DNA from: Apostichopus japonicus
Lineage: Eukaryota > Echinodermata > Holothuroidea > Aspidochirotida > Stichopodidae
Length of the DNA: 64,000 nucleotides
Assembly: GCF_037975245.1 (NCBI RefSeq)
Contig: NC_092577.1
Span: forward strand, 26,843,398-26,907,397
Direction of reading: 5' to 3'
Shown here: positions 1 to 13,344 of the stretch, one piece after another
Position numbering within the stretch: the first letter of the stretch is position 1
How the letters are laid out: every line of letters begins with the position of its first letter
Translations under genes and position numbers: made by a program
Notes under the pieces: model-generated
Databases searched by the model: none
What the model was told of the DNA's origin: nothing
What the model saw: only the letters and a program-made list of their open reading frames with translations

Positions 1-1279
1 CTCAGTGGTACTGCTACGTAAACAGCACCACAGTGGTATATGTCATCACTATAAGGGTTCAACAAAACCGATGGCATTTGCCATTGTTTCCGTTCAGTTT
101 TTATATTTAAAAATTAAAAAAAAAAATTTATCTTGTCGAAACTTTCCTAAAAAATGGAGCCCAACAGCATGCTTTATTCTAAGTATACTGGCACTGTGAC
201 TGCGCATACTTAATAATTCGGTTGTTGCTTCATGCATGTCCTTTGACCCCTTTTGTTGATTTAACATAATTTGTAATCTACTGTGCACTACAACAATGGT
301 GACTTTGGCATCTCTGGCAGTGAATTTGCCATGATTGGGGCCACGTTGAAGGGTAATTCTAAAGACACAACATGAACTCACATTGTAAGATGCTGATACA
401 CTTACACTATACAGTGAAAGCACAATCAAACACTTCCTATAACATTTAAATTTGTTGGTTGGCTCTTCCACTGACAAGCATTTCATGTGGATTAATATAT
501 ATTTTAACTTGGCAATGGTCATTCTCAAGTTGGTATTGTTCAGCACTACTGTACCTATAGCTTTCTATTATTTGCATTTATATATTAGTCTGACATAATC
601 TGACCAAGGGAGTAGCTTGTGTGTCTTATTGGAGAATTCAAAGCAAATTAATGAGTACAAAGTTGACTTCTCAATTCCGATCCTGTGATAGTTGTTCCCT
701 CCTTCCATACAGGTGTAGGTGCTGCTTGGTTGTTGAGCCATTTGGGATGTCAGGTACTGAAAATCATTTTGAGGTCATTTGGGAAATATTTTTAAAGTTG
801 ACATCAAACTTCATTTTGGGTGAATTTTGACATGGTTTTGGAAAATAAGTAATATTCATCTTATACAGAACTGCATGAGTGTTGACCAAAGTTGAGTAAG
901 ATTGTTAAATAGTGGATCACTGTATTGTTTTGGAATTACGGTCAATTGATGGTCACTTTCAGATTGAAAATGATTCTAAATCTGATGTGAGAGTGAGTGG
1001 ATAATCAAGTTGCTCATAGCTGTTACTGGGTAGTGGATAGTGTACAGGAATGTATAGTCGAATGTCCAGCTATGGCCATTTTTGGACACTGTGCATATTG
1101 GGATGTGCAGGAAGTTAGGGTGAAAGGTTACCTAAAATCCTCTACACATAAATTCACTATAGGTGGTCTTCAGTGGTCACATTTCTGGGATGTTAAGAAC
1201 AATCGCAAACAATCACCAAAGGTTATATTAGTGACTCTGAAAGGGGATGTTTGAGGCATTACCACTTGAACCTCCATAC

Positions 1280-2390
1280 TTCCTTATCCAGCATAATCAA
1301 CTCCAATATATATCACTGTACACAGCTGCTTTATGTTATACAGGGTACTTACATGTACAACTCTAATATACATCACTGTACACAGCTGCTTTATCATATA
1401 TCGGATAATTACATATATGTTCAACTCCAATATACATCACTGTACACAGCTGCTTTATGTTATATCGGGTAATTACATATATGTTCAACTCCAATATACA
1501 TCACTGTACACAGCTGCTTTATGTTATATTGGGTAATTACATATATATGTTCAATTCCAATATACATCACTGTACACAGCTGCTTTATGTTATGGGGTAA
1601 TAACATTTGTACAACTCCAATATACATCACTGTACACAGCTGCTTTATGTTATATCGGGTAATTACATATATATATGTTCAATTCCAATATACATCACTG
1701 TACACAGCTGCTTTATGTTATATCGGGTAATTACATATATGTACAACTCTAATATACATCACTGTACACAGCTGCTTTATGTTATATCGGGTAATTACAT
1801 ATATGTTCAACTCCAATATACATCACTGTACACAGCTGCTTTATGTTATATTGGGTAATTACATATATATGTTCAATTCCAATATACATCACTGTACACA
1901 GCTGCTTTATGTTATGGGGTAATAACATTTGTACAACTCCAATATACATCACTGTACACAGCTGCTTTATGTTATATCGGGTAATTACATGTACAACTCT
2001 AATATACATCACTGTACACAGCTGCTTTATGTTATATCGGGTAATTATATATATGTTCAATTCCAATATACATCACTGTACACAGCTGCTTTATGTTATA
2101 GGGTAATAACCATTGTACAACTCCAATATATATCACTGTACACAGCTGCTTTATGTTATATCGGGTAATTACATGAACAACTCCAATATACATCACTGTA
2201 CACAGCTGCTTCATGTTATAGGGTAATTACATATGTAAAACTGCAATATATCACTGTACTCAGCTGCTTTTTATAGGGTAATTACATATAGGTACAACTA
2301 AAATTAAATATCGCTGTACACAGCTGCTTTATGTTATAGGGTAATAACATACTGTATGTAAAACTCCAATATATATCACCTCACAGTTGC
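1280..2390. repeat. Minisatellite, ~66-bp unit, about 16 copies
   Basis: The core acatcactgtacacagctgc recurs every 60-70 bp, followed by a variable linker (tatatcgggtaattacatat or a shorter form). The last three copies, after about 2220, are degenerate. Two linker subtypes alternate (gttcaa and gtacaa forms), which suggests higher-order duplication. Open frames on both strands are repeat artefacts. Confidence 0.95.
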
Positions 2391-2674
2391 CTATTGCATT
2401 AGTATCGTCAGTAAACATCTTGCAGCCCTTAGAAACAGCAAACTAAAAGAGCCTGTTTGGCAGATTTATAGCATGCAAACACCTAGTTGGTGTTGCACTT
2501 TGACAATAGACAGAACTAGTTGGCAAATTTACACACAATAAGACATTGTATATTGTTGACTGTTATGAATGGATGGGAATTCCCAAGAAAGGTTGTTGAT
2601 GTGGGCTGTTCTGGTAGTATGCACTTGTCTGTTACTGTTAGGAAAAGGAAGTAATTGTACAGTCCTGAGTAGAT

Positions 2675-2722
2675 TCTATATGATTCTGTACAGTAGAATA
2701 CTACTGTACAGAATCATATAGA
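2675..2722. repeat. Perfect 22-bp inverted repeat, 4-nt loop
   Basis: Left arm 2675-2696 (begins tctatatgattc) and right arm 2701-2722 (ends gaatcatataga) are exact reverse complements, with loop aata at 2697-2700. It lies inside the RNF19 intron. The hairpin is shorter than a usual pre-miRNA, so it may be the remnant of a foldback element. Confidence 0.9.
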
Positions 2723-4725
2723 GAGTAGCTCTATTCCCTTCTGAAGGGACTCATGAATCTTCACTTTACAGAACACTGCAGTGATCATAGGGTAACAATC
2801 TGGTAGCGTCTGTAAGCCGATATTACCGGTATACTGTACCCGTAGTTGCATTCATACCCATACATACAGCATTGAAATCTCTCATCAACGAATATACCTA
2901 AAGTACCAGGTATATCCGAAACAACCTTGAATACCCGGTAAAAAAAATACCTTATTAAAATGCCGACCCAGACAGTACACGCAAACTCGATGATACTGAT
3001 ATTCCTGCTGCTACTGTTTATCGTGTATACTTACCACTCCCCGTAGTCCCAAACTGTAAACATTGTTGCTGCACAATCTAAGCCCTTGCATCTCTTGCTT
3101 GTACTGTACCGAGCAAAAGGTCAACGAAGGGACATACAAATACGTTTCTTGCGCTTTCACCCTAATTAGAGCATAGCATTCGTTTGTTAGCATAAACAAT
3201 AAAATTTTGCGCCAGATGGAGACACTTCCTGAAACGAAGATGTTTTTGTAATACACCCTCCCGAGAATAAGACCCCCTCCTGAGAATAATACCCCCTCCC
3301 GAGAATAAGACCCCCTTCCGAGAAAATACAATCAATTGCTCTACCCCCAATCCACGCTATTGAGCCAATTATTATTATTCCAAAGAAAGGTGAATACAGT
3401 GTAGCTGGGTGAACAAAGGTTACAGATTCACAGGCTTGTGAAAAGTGGTTCACGATGAAGCGATTATTATTTTCTTGACTAGGGAGCTCAGGTGCTGCCC
3501 TTCACATTCTGTGTGTACATTAATAACAATACATGTATATACATGCAATTTTTGTCTAGCAAGAAATCTGCAGTTTCTGTTAGCGATGCAAGGCGGTCCA
3601 AGAGAAACCCGATCCGGTAAAACTTGCTTGGGGCAGGTCAATGACACACAAGTAAAATACAGACATTTTTGCATGCACAACTTTCTGTACCTACTGTCAG
3701 AGAGATCACAACATTTTAAAACAAGTTTTAAACAATGCAACAAATTGATGGGATAATCTGGTCTCTATCTCATTACCATTTCAAAGAAAGGAATCCCCCA
3801 AAGTTCTTTTTACAGGCTAGGCTTTTGTTCATTGGGTCATGTTAGTGTTTGATAGTACAGTTAATGCTGGAAGTAGCGGTTCCGGGAAATTTCCGGTATA
3901 CCGGGTAATACCGGTATTCGTCATTGGGTATACTGGTATAGATCTGTTTTTGCTTATACCGATGCACATTACTACTGCTCAGCATGGCTGCAGTAAGTTA
4001 TAGTATACTATTGAATGGTATAAGCGCTCAGCATGCTGTATATCACCCCTGAAGCAACACATGGCTGAATGTATTAATCCTATGATCTCTAAAGGTTGTC
4101 ATCATCTTCCCAAGTATGTTCAGTTATGGTTGATATTTTAGTCTTGATTTACCAGCACCTTCAAAGCCTGAGTTGATCTCATTGAAAACTTGCCTCATTT
4201 GAAACCACTTTAATTTCTGGGAATAATTTTGCAATGCAGGAGGGTGACCCTCTCTAACAGTAGTTCTGAAACATTGCAATTTTGCTTGCTAAAATTCGAG
4301 GGCAAGTGATCACAAGCTGAAATTTCTTGTTTACTGTCACCAAGACTACATTTCATTTAATTTACAGATAAAGTGTGCTGAGTCATACCTCCTCATTGAA
4401 TTATAAAGATAGACTAAATTGTTTGTACAAATTAAAGGATAGTTCAGTTCAGTTCTTTCTTAAATAGTAGTCCTTTTATCAACACACTACTGTAGAACAC
4501 AACAGTATACTAGAGTGTACTGTACTGACCAAGCCTCCCCCTCATAAACACAGATCTGACAACATGAACCCAGAGGCAAGCAATATTTCCAACAGTTTAA
4601 TTAAACAGTGCACTGCTAGTTACATGGTAACTGATATGAATAATAGATAACCATGTTTTTTTGAAGATTTGTAATTTCACCTGTTTTACCCAAAGTGAGT
4701 TTCCTATCAGTGTGGTTGTGATATC

Positions 4726-5268
4726 TCTTCTTTAAGTGGGTTGTGATATCTCTTCTTTAAGTGGGTTGTGATATCTCTTCTTTAAATGGGTTGTGATATC
4801 TCTTTAAGTGGGTTGTGATATCTCTTCTTTAAGTGGGTTGGGATATCTCTTCTTTAAGTGGGTTGTGATATCTCTTCTTTAAGTGGGTTGTGATATCTCT
4901 TCTTTAAGTGGATTGTGATATCTCTTCTTTAAGTGGGTGTTGATATCTCTTCTTTAAGTGTGGTTGTGATATCTCTTCTTTAAGTGGGTTGTGTTATCTC
5001 TTCTTTAAGTGGGTTGTGATATCTCTTCTTTAAGTGGGTTGTGATATCTCCTCTTTAAGTGGGTTGTAATATCTCCTCTTTAAGTGGGTTGTGATATCTC
5101 CTCTTTAAGTGGGTTGTGATATCTCTTCTTTAAGTGGGTTGTGATATCTCTTCTTTAAGTGGGTTGTGATATCTCTTCTTTAAGTGGGTTGTGATATCTC
5201 CTCTTTAAGTGGGTTGTGATATCTCTTCTTTAAGTGGGTTGTGATATCTCTTCTTTAAGTGGGTTGAC
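4726..5268. repeat. Minisatellite, 25-bp unit, about 22 copies
   Basis: The unit gggttgtgatatctcttc plus tttaagt repeats almost perfectly, with a few c/t and g/a variants and one shortened copy near 4800. The copies carry pyrimidine-rich stretches and the array ends about 150 bp upstream of the RNF19 acceptor at 5416. Confidence 0.95.
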
Positions 5269-5416
5269 CTTTGGTTCTCTGATTCACATCTCTTTTCATC
5301 TATTTCACCAAGAATTCTGGGATTGCTACAGATTGCTATTGAAGCTTGTAATCTTACTGTAGCTTTCAAATAATTCATATACTGTCATTTCATTCTTCTG
5401 ATCTGTTATTTTTCAG

Positions 5417-8400
5417 TCCTTCCGGCTGTACCTTCTGGGGTAAGAAACCGTGGAGCAGAAAGAAGAAGATACTGTGGCAACTAGGAACATTAGTGGGGGC
5501 GCCAGTTGGTATAGCCTTAGTGGCAGGTATCGCCATTCCTGCCATTATTATTGGTATCCCAGTCTACGTTGGAAGAAAGGTTTGTACTTAAAAATTACAA
5601 GTTTACTTGCTAGAATCTGAGGGCGAGTAGACTAAATTTCTTGTTTACTTTGTCCAATGAACTTTAAGGTAGATTTTACGACAACAAAAAAGAAACATAT
5701 CATTTGTAACAGAAGGTGAAGATGGAGGAATATATACTTTGCAACTCAGTGAAGCCTCAGCAGGAGTATGCCATGCACAGGTTGTACCAGCTGCCACCAG
5801 TTGCCATCTCATTTGTAACATGTCATTTGTAACAGAAGGTGGAGGTATACTTTGCAACTCAGTGAAGCCTCAGCAGGAGTATGCCATGCACAGGTTGTAC
5901 CAGCTGCCACCAGTTGCCATCTGTAATGTGTGTACACAGTAGCGATAGCCTAGAACATCAGTGAAGATCAATATTACATGAGGCAAAGCCACACAAGTTT
6001 GGACAATCTGTCAAAACCAATAGTATCAATATTCAAATTGTGAAGGAGAAAAAGACACAATTACACTTGTTCACAAGTACTATCGAATGGTAATCATTTT
6101 CTGGAATGAAAAGGCATGTAGAGGTTGGCTGGTAGTCGAGTATGTAAAGTATCATCATAAACAAAACAAAGTTAGTTAGATATAGTGTAGTGCTAAACAT
6201 GAACACAAAAATGCAGAATAGGTTAGCCTTGTAGTTCATCATATACTGGGTTTTTTTTCCCCCCTACAGGTTCATGCCAAATATGCCAACAGATCTCGAA
6301 CAAAGCGTAACTTTGCCATTGCTGGAAGCGTGATTGTATCAGTTATTGTGTCACCGTTGATTGCTGCTCTTACTGTCGGTAAGTATGTCATTATTATTAT
6401 TAGTTACAGTTTGGAACTTGTGAGCTTTTATTCTCACTAGGCGACCTCTTGTCTACTATATAGTATAATACTGAACATTAAAAAGAGTCTTATGTTTTAT
6501 TCTCTCAATGTTGGTGTTACATGCAGGTAGACAAACCCACTGCTTTACTCACCACACAATTTAATGATGTGCTCTCACATACTGTACGATAGATGCCAAT
6601 GGGTTGTACTCATGCAATTCATGTACTTGTCATACTGCTGTACTGTAAACAAGTTTTATTCAAGCAATGAATGAGTTGTGAAAATACTATTTATGCTGAG
6701 AAGTTGCTTAGCTGGGATTAAAATAAGTCACAGAGAATATTGTTATTTAACTGCAAACCAGATACATCTGTAAGTGAAGGTTCTGTGACAATTCTATCCA
6801 AATGTGCAAACAACCCTGCCAGTGGGTGTTCCTAGCAATATCAAAGAAAGTTAAACAAAAGTGATTTCGGAATATAAAGTGAAGTCTAGCCAAGCTGTAC
6901 TTCAGACAATGAGTGTGAAAACAGCAGTTGCAGGCAGATAAATCAAGTACACAAGAACTGTATGACAACTACAACTACATCTAGCAGGACTTTAGTAGTA
7001 AAGTAGAAGGTTGTAACTATTCATGGTTGTATGCTACTATCATTGCATTCTTAGTATTACAGCATATATAAATATATATATATATAGATATATAGGTATA
7101 TAGATCTATATATTAATACATATATAGATATTTATCTCAACTATGTTAGTTAAAAGACGCTCAACAAAGCATGCCAACTATGGAGGGTCCTTTATCATGC
7201 TCCCATGTAGCACTCAACTCCTACTGTGTAGCAAGACTTCCAGATTCTTTATTTATTTTTGATGGCTTAGCGGTTAAGATGTAACATCCTCTAGGATCTG
7301 ATGTTATCCTAATAACACTATGTGATTGGTACTTTCCAGATCTATCACCAGCCACAGTTATATCAATACTTAGTAAAGTGTATGGAACTTTTGCAGCACA
7401 TTCTTCTGTGTATTAAGCAATTGCATGAGTCCTTTACTTTGAGGCATAAGTGTTCTTTACTTATTTTACATTGTATACAATAGATGGAAAGGAATATTGA
7501 TTAAAACAACCTTCATCTGACCCTTAGACAATATTTGCCATTATTTATAGACTGATGTAATTTTAGCATGAGATCATCCAAAATGGACTGAACAATTTCA
7601 TTAAATTGCTTAATAGCACTCCTTCAGTTTGGTCACGACTTAAGAATATTGCCCGATATAGGTTGGAAGTGATTTCACCAGGAAATACATCTAGAGTTTT
7701 TCACCAAAACATATGCTAATTACTAACTAGCTAGTTAGTTTGATTTGATCTTCAACATTTGGTTACCTAGACACTTTTCATAGTAATATATAAAAAATAA
7801 ACACTTAAGAGCAATTGAATATTGTTTATTTTAACTTGTGTACATTTGAAGTGAAACTTCAGTCAAGCTAATTGGCCAATACTGCTATGTGAGTTCTCTT
7901 TTGAGCAACATGAAATAGTATACAGACTCACACAGCTACTTTAAACTACCAGCATGAATAAGCTGTGTATTTGACTTTGCCTATATGCATTTATTTGTTT
8001 GTTCAGGAGTATTTAAAGGGCAGAGTATATTGAGAGTGATTTGTCTTCTTGCAGGTATTGGGGTTCCTATCATGTTAGCATACGTCTATGGTGTGGTTCC
8101 AATCTCTCTATGCCGTAGTGGAGGATGCGGTGTGAGCACCAGTAACTCTGGAGGGGTTAGGATTGACTTTGATGATGAGAATGATGTCAACATTGGAACA
8201 TCTGGTGTAAACACAGGTAATGATCATTTATGATACTACCAGGTACAGGAATCTTACATGGCTTATTGGTAACAGACACAATGAACAAATTATGTGGGTG
8301 TTTCTTTCTCACAATTGATAATGCAATGATTGATATTTAGCTAGTTTGGTCTTAGCTGAGTATTGGATAAATCTATTGATAATGCAATGTTTGATATTGA

Positions 8401-11400
8401 GCTAGCTTGGTCTTAGCTGAGTATTGGATAAATCTATTGATAATGCAATGTTTGATATTTAGCTAGCTTGGTCTTAGCTGAGTATTGGATAAATCTATTG
8501 ATAATATAATGTTTGATATTTAGCTAGCTTGGTCTTAGTTGAGTATTTGATAAATCTATTCTTAGGCAGCTGTCTGAGTTCAGTTATTTTAATTTCTGAG
8601 AAAGTAAGGAATCCTACTTAAGACTGCAATTTATCAAAGCATGATAACTCTAGGTTTGCCTTTGTCATTAGCTATCGAGTATTTCATGAATATTTTAACT
8701 TCTAAAAAGTGCCGGAAACATTTGTGATTTAATAAATAATACAAGAAGTCAAACTGAACTAATTAAACTGAGCACTGCGATGCAGCTTTAGTGCCAAGTA
8801 ATGTTGCAAACTCAGATGCAAAAAAGATTTTGAGTACTAGTTTGTTGCTGCTGTCATAGCATACCCTCAGTGTTCTGATACCCCACCCACCCATCACTCC
8901 TGTTTGTCTACTATTATAATAAAGCATCACAACAGACAGTGTACGAGTGCTCAAGCAAAGTAACAGGACATGTTGATCTGCCTCCTCTTGTAGATACAGA
9001 GAATAACCAAGATGTCCAGAGTGTTGTGACAGCTAACGCTAGCATTGGTGAAGCCAGCGTGATGAACCGGGAGAGTACCAGTCACTTGGAGGTTGCAGGG
9101 GTCATGACCGATGACACGGTCAGTGATACAGCCAGTGCCAGCACCAGGGCCATTGCTGGTGCTAGCCTTACAGGAAGTCTTTCTGGTAGTGGAGGAGTTG
9201 GACCTGCAGCAGTCGGCATGTCTAGTCATCATAGGTATATCCCCCCCCCCCCCTCTCACCACCTCCTCATCCCTTCACAACTCTAGATCATTGTACAAAC
9301 ATCATCAGTACTAAGATCAGTTTTATCTTACAGATTGATGATAACCCTCTCCCCCCCCCCCCTCTCACCACCTCCTCATCCCTTCACAACTCTAGCTCAT
9401 TGTACAAACATCATCAGTACTAAGATCAGTTTTATCTTACAGATTGATGATAACCCTCTCCCCCCCCCCCTCTCACCACCTCCTCATCCCTTCACAACTC
9501 TAGCTCATTGTACAAACATCATCAGTACTGAGATCAGTTTTATCTTACAGATTGATGATAACCCTCTCCCCCCCCTCTCACCACCTCCTCATCCCTTCAC
9601 AACTCTAGCTCATTGTACAAACATCATCAGTACTAAGATCAGTTTTATCTTACAGATTGATGATAACCCTCTCCCCCCCCCCTCTCACCACCTCCTCATC
9701 CCTTCACAACTCTAGCTCATTGTACAAACATCATCAGTACTAAGATCAGTTTTATCTTACAGATTGATGATAACCCTCTTCCCCCCCCCCCTCTCACCAC
9801 CTCCTCATCCCTTCACAACTCTAGCTCATTGTACAAACATCATCAGTACTAAGATCAGTTTTATCTTACAGATTGATGATAACCCTCTCCCCCCCCCCTT
9901 TCACCACCTCCTCATCCCTTCACAACTCTAGCTCATTGTACAAACATCATCAGTACTAAGATCAGTTTTATCTTACAGATTGATGATAACCCTCTCCCCC
10001 CCTCTCACCACCTTCTCATCCCTTCACAACTCTAGCTCATTGTACAAACATCATCAGTACTAAGATCAGTTTTATCTTACAGATTGATGATAACCCTCTC
10101 CCCCCCCTCTCACCACCTTCTCATCCCTTCACAACTCTAGCTCATTGTACAAACATCATCAGTACTAAGATCAGTTTTATCTTACAGATTGATGATAACC
10201 CTTTCCCCCCCCCCCCCTCTCACCACCTCCTCATCCCTTCACAACTCTAGCTCATTGTACAAACATCATCAGTACTGAGATCAGTTTTATCTTACAGATT
10301 GATGATAACCCTCTCCCCCCCCCCCCCCTCTTAACACCTCCTCATCCCTTCACAACTCTAGCTCATTGTACAAACATCATCAGTACTAAGATCAGTTTTA
10401 TCTTACAGATTGATGATAACCCTCTCCCCCCCCCCCCCCTCTTAACACCTGCTCATCCCTTCACAACTCTAGCTCATTGTACAAACATCATCAGTACTGA
10501 GATCAGTTTTATCTAACAGATTGATGATAACCCTCCCCCCCCTCTCACCACCTCCTCATCCCTTCACAACTCTAGCTCATTGTACAAACATCATCAGTAC
10601 TAAGATCAATTTTATCTTACAGAATGATGATAACCCTCCCCCCCCCCCTCTCACCACCTCCCAATCCCTTCACAACTCTAGCTCATTGTACAAACATCAT
10701 TAGTACTAAGATCAATTTTATCTTACAGAATGATGATAACCCTCCCCCCCTTCTCACCACCTCCCAATCCCTTCACAACTCTAGCTCATTGTACAAACAT
10801 CATCAGTTCTAAGATCAATTTTATCTTACAGAATGATGAACCCCCCCGCTCGCCAGTATTGTGATCATTTGACCATCATAATTATTCTTTATGATTGATT
10901 GTAAATAACACCACCGCTGAAATAACCAGGATATTTACTTTAATTGATGACCCGCCGCCTTTCTCGGTGTGTCAAGATTGGCCTAGAATACCATCTTATG
11001 TCAGAATGCGTTTATTCTAAAGACTGTTGTAATCAGACTTAAGGAGGGACAAATGTCTTTGCTGGTGGTAGAATGTGTTGATATAATTTTGTTGTTCCTT
11101 TCATTTCTAGAATGGATGTCCATGCTGAAATAGTTGGCAAGAGGCTGAGTTTGAGCAGTGAATCCACCTCTATGTGCTATCCTGATAGTAGTAGTCTGGT
11201 AGGACAGGCAGGATTTATACAGGAAGAGGGAGGTAAGTAAAGATCTCTGAAACCTGTTACATAGCAATGAATTTAGGAACAAGACACTAACTACTAACAT
11301 AGTCTAGTATCAAGTAGCTAAATAGTCTATGTATGGAATGTAGTAGCATGTTGATTCTTGTTTAAAAATTGTCGTACCTTGGTCAGTTAAGCTGATACTG

Positions 11401-12500
11401 TGGACTGCTGTATCAGTCAGTATGAGTTGCTGTAGTACTGGGTCAGGCCATTCTTGTCGTACCTTGTTCAGTTAATTAAGCTGATACCGTGGACCGCTGT
11501 ATAAGTCAGTATGAGTTGCTGTAGTACTGGGTCAGGCCATTCTTGTCGTACCTTGGTCAGTTAAGCTGATACTGTGGACCGCTGTATCAGTCAGTATGAG
11601 TTGCTGTAGTACTGGGTCAGGTCATTCTTGTCGTACCTTGGTCAGTTAAGCTGATACCGTGGACCGCTGTATAAGTCAGTATGAGTTGCTGTAGTACTGG
11701 GTCAGGCCATTCTTGTCGTACCTTGGTCAGTTAAGCTGATACCGTGGACCGCTGTATAAGTCAGTATGAGTTGCTGTAGTATTGGGTCAGGTCATTCTTG
11801 TCGTACCTTGGTCAGTTAAGCTGATACCGTGGACCGCTGTATCAGTCAGTATGAGTGGCTGTAGTACTGGGTCACTGCTTATATTTTTTTTGATTTAGTT
11901 GCAGAATCCATTGATGAGGCTGAAGGAGGCAGTCCACTGGAGGTTCATGTGGACATACAGGAGGTTAATAAGTCACGTCACAGTAGCTATAGTAGCTCTG
12001 AGCATGAACGCAGTAGTAGTACCAGCAGCAATGCACGCCCTTTAAAGCCCATTGTCCTTCAGAAAGACGTCCCAGAGACAGCCTCAGATGTCTGGGAACT
12101 CAAATCCAGAAATAATGAAGCAAAGGGGCGTGGGAGGGGTAAGCGACTGATGCCAAATCAGAAGGGTAGAGTAGTAGGACAGGAGTGCAATGATTTGCTG
12201 ACAGACAGACTCAGCATCAACTCTGAACTCAGTGCTGTCTGTCCTGAGAGTATGTCCCAGGGAAGTCTAGATGGCGTGGAGTGCTTAAGTGGAAGTCCAT
12301 CAACATCGTCACAGATCGTGAAGATTGCTGCTCCCTCCAGTAGTTTTACGTCATCTCAAAGCCTCTCCCTGGGTACAATGAGTAGTTACAGTAGCCAGCT
12401 CCCTGAGGTAGAGAATGATAGACCAGCCAGCTGTGTGTCTCTAGAGGGTAGTGCACCCTTTACCTTGTTAACCCATAGCACCTATACAACTAAACTATGA
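5417..12500 (+). CDS. RNF19: RNF19-type RBR E3 ubiquitin ligase (Dorfin family), C-terminal part
   Basis: Exons: 5417-5579, 6270-6378, 8055-8216, 8994-9234, 11111-11232 and 11899-12500 (TGA at 12498). All junctions are GT-AG and phases agree, giving about 465 residues plus a partial first codon. Known family role: membrane-anchored RING-IBR-RING ubiquitin ligase. Seen here: the post-RBR segment [14 protein letters not shown], then two hydrophobic segments at about residues 18-50 ([17 protein letters not shown]) and 69-108 ([32 protein letters not shown]), the conserved CRSGGCGVS and DFDDEND, a Ser/Thr-rich tail with [14 protein letters not shown], and LPEVENDR near the C-terminus. The RBR exons are off the left edge. 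RNF19A and RNF19B cannot be told apart. The acceptor of exon 4 is uncertain: 8994 has the best pyrimidine tract, but an in-frame acceptor just before 8939-8940 (after acagacag) is possible and would add about 18 residues. Confidence 0.93.
5701..5921. repeat. Direct duplication, ~110 bp, two copies
   Basis: Copies at about 5701-5809 and 5824-5921 share gcaactcagtgaagcctcag and gtaccagctgccaccagttg with few differences. They lie in the RNF19 intron 5580-6269. A recent tandem duplication with no coding signal. Confidence 0.9.
6379..8054 (+). other. RNF19 intron, mostly unique sequence
   Basis: No exon or structured element is visible. It holds an AT-rich run of tata/gata around 7065-7135 and otherwise unique AT-rich sequence. 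The acceptor cttcttgcag ends at 8054. Confidence 0.7.
8310..8562. repeat. Tandem repeat, ~61-bp unit, four copies
   Basis: Each unit carries tgataatgcaatgtttgat and agctagcttggtcttagctg, with few changes between copies. It lies in the RNF19 intron 8217-8993, starting about 90 bp after the donor. Confidence 0.92.
9241..10842. repeat. Minisatellite, ~107-bp unit, about 15 copies, C-tract bearing
   Basis: Each unit has a run of 6-14 C, then ctctcaccacctcctcatcc, ctcattgtacaaacatcatc and ttttatcttacagattgatg. It fills most of the RNF19 intron 9235-11110 and starts only 6 bp after the donor at 9235. Each unit contains ttttatcttacag, a good 3' splice site preceded by pyrimidines, so the array presents about 14 acceptor-like sites ahead of the real one at 11110. 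C-tract length varies from unit to unit. Confidence 0.95.
11365..11880. repeat. Minisatellite, ~87-bp unit, six copies
   Basis: The unit includes ttcttgtcgtaccttggtca, gctgataccgtggaccgctg and gagttgctgtagtactgggt. It lies in the RNF19 intron 11233-11898 and runs to within about 20 bp of the acceptor at 11898. Confidence 0.95.
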
Positions 12501-13344
12501 GTAACATCTACACTGTACGGATGGACATTGAGGAGAAAGTACTAATGTTCCTAGTATGAATCCATAAGGTTCTTGGATTTAACAAACTTTAGGCCTTGAA
12601 ATGGTAAACTGATAAACTTGAAATGATGTTGCCAATTTTCATGTAATTGTATTCAATGTAGATGTGTTTTTTCTTCCTTTTTTAAAATCTTTCACCTCAA
12701 GATGCCTTGTGTTGTATAAATTCACACAGTTGTCTGAATCTTATAAATGATGTTACATAATATTGTGTACATGATGTTTGTTTGTAATGTATTGGTCATT
12801 GATTTGATTTCTTGCTTCTTCCAATGGGATGGATTAAGGTGGGGAGGGGGAGGGGGAGGGGATTTACATTTGAGGTAGGAGGTATGAGCTGTAGGGTCAA
12901 TCATCTTTCAAGTGGTACTCTGTGATATGCACATTGTATCATTCCACTTTCTTTCTTAATTTTTCTTATTTAGACTTTAGAGATAACTGATATCTTGGCA
13001 GTGAAATGGGTTCATGTGATTCAACATACTTGACTAATTCATTAAACCAAGAATAACATATGTGGCATCCTCCACGAATATGACATTTTCCATGAAAATG
13101 CTTGTCACTGTTGCATTAAATAATTATAATGCCACAAACTGAAATAGAATTGATCTCAACTCATATCATAAGAAGAGTTTTTTTTCCCTTGCTAAGATAA
13201 ATTTCATAGAAATGCTTAATTTTTGAGACTTTACGTTGTGTTAAATTATGATATGTTCAGTTAGCTTGCCCATTGTACCAAATAGCTGTAGTTAAAATGA
13301 TGAATTAATTACACCATGCAGCATTGGAAATTGCCTTGTAGTAC

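Larger units (their letters stand above)
1..5416 (+). other. RNF19 upstream intron (non-coding, partial)
   Basis: No exon can be supported here. The first RNF19 exon in the window starts at 5417 in phase 1, so at least one coding exon lies further left, and this stretch is its intron. I looked for the Cys/His pattern of the RING1-IBR-RING2 module in all plus frames and did not find it. The stretch holds a 66-bp array (1280-2390), a perfect hairpin (2675-2722), three short C-rich direct repeats around 3255-3325 and a 25-bp array (4726-5268) that ends about 150 bp before the acceptor. Confidence 0.7.
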
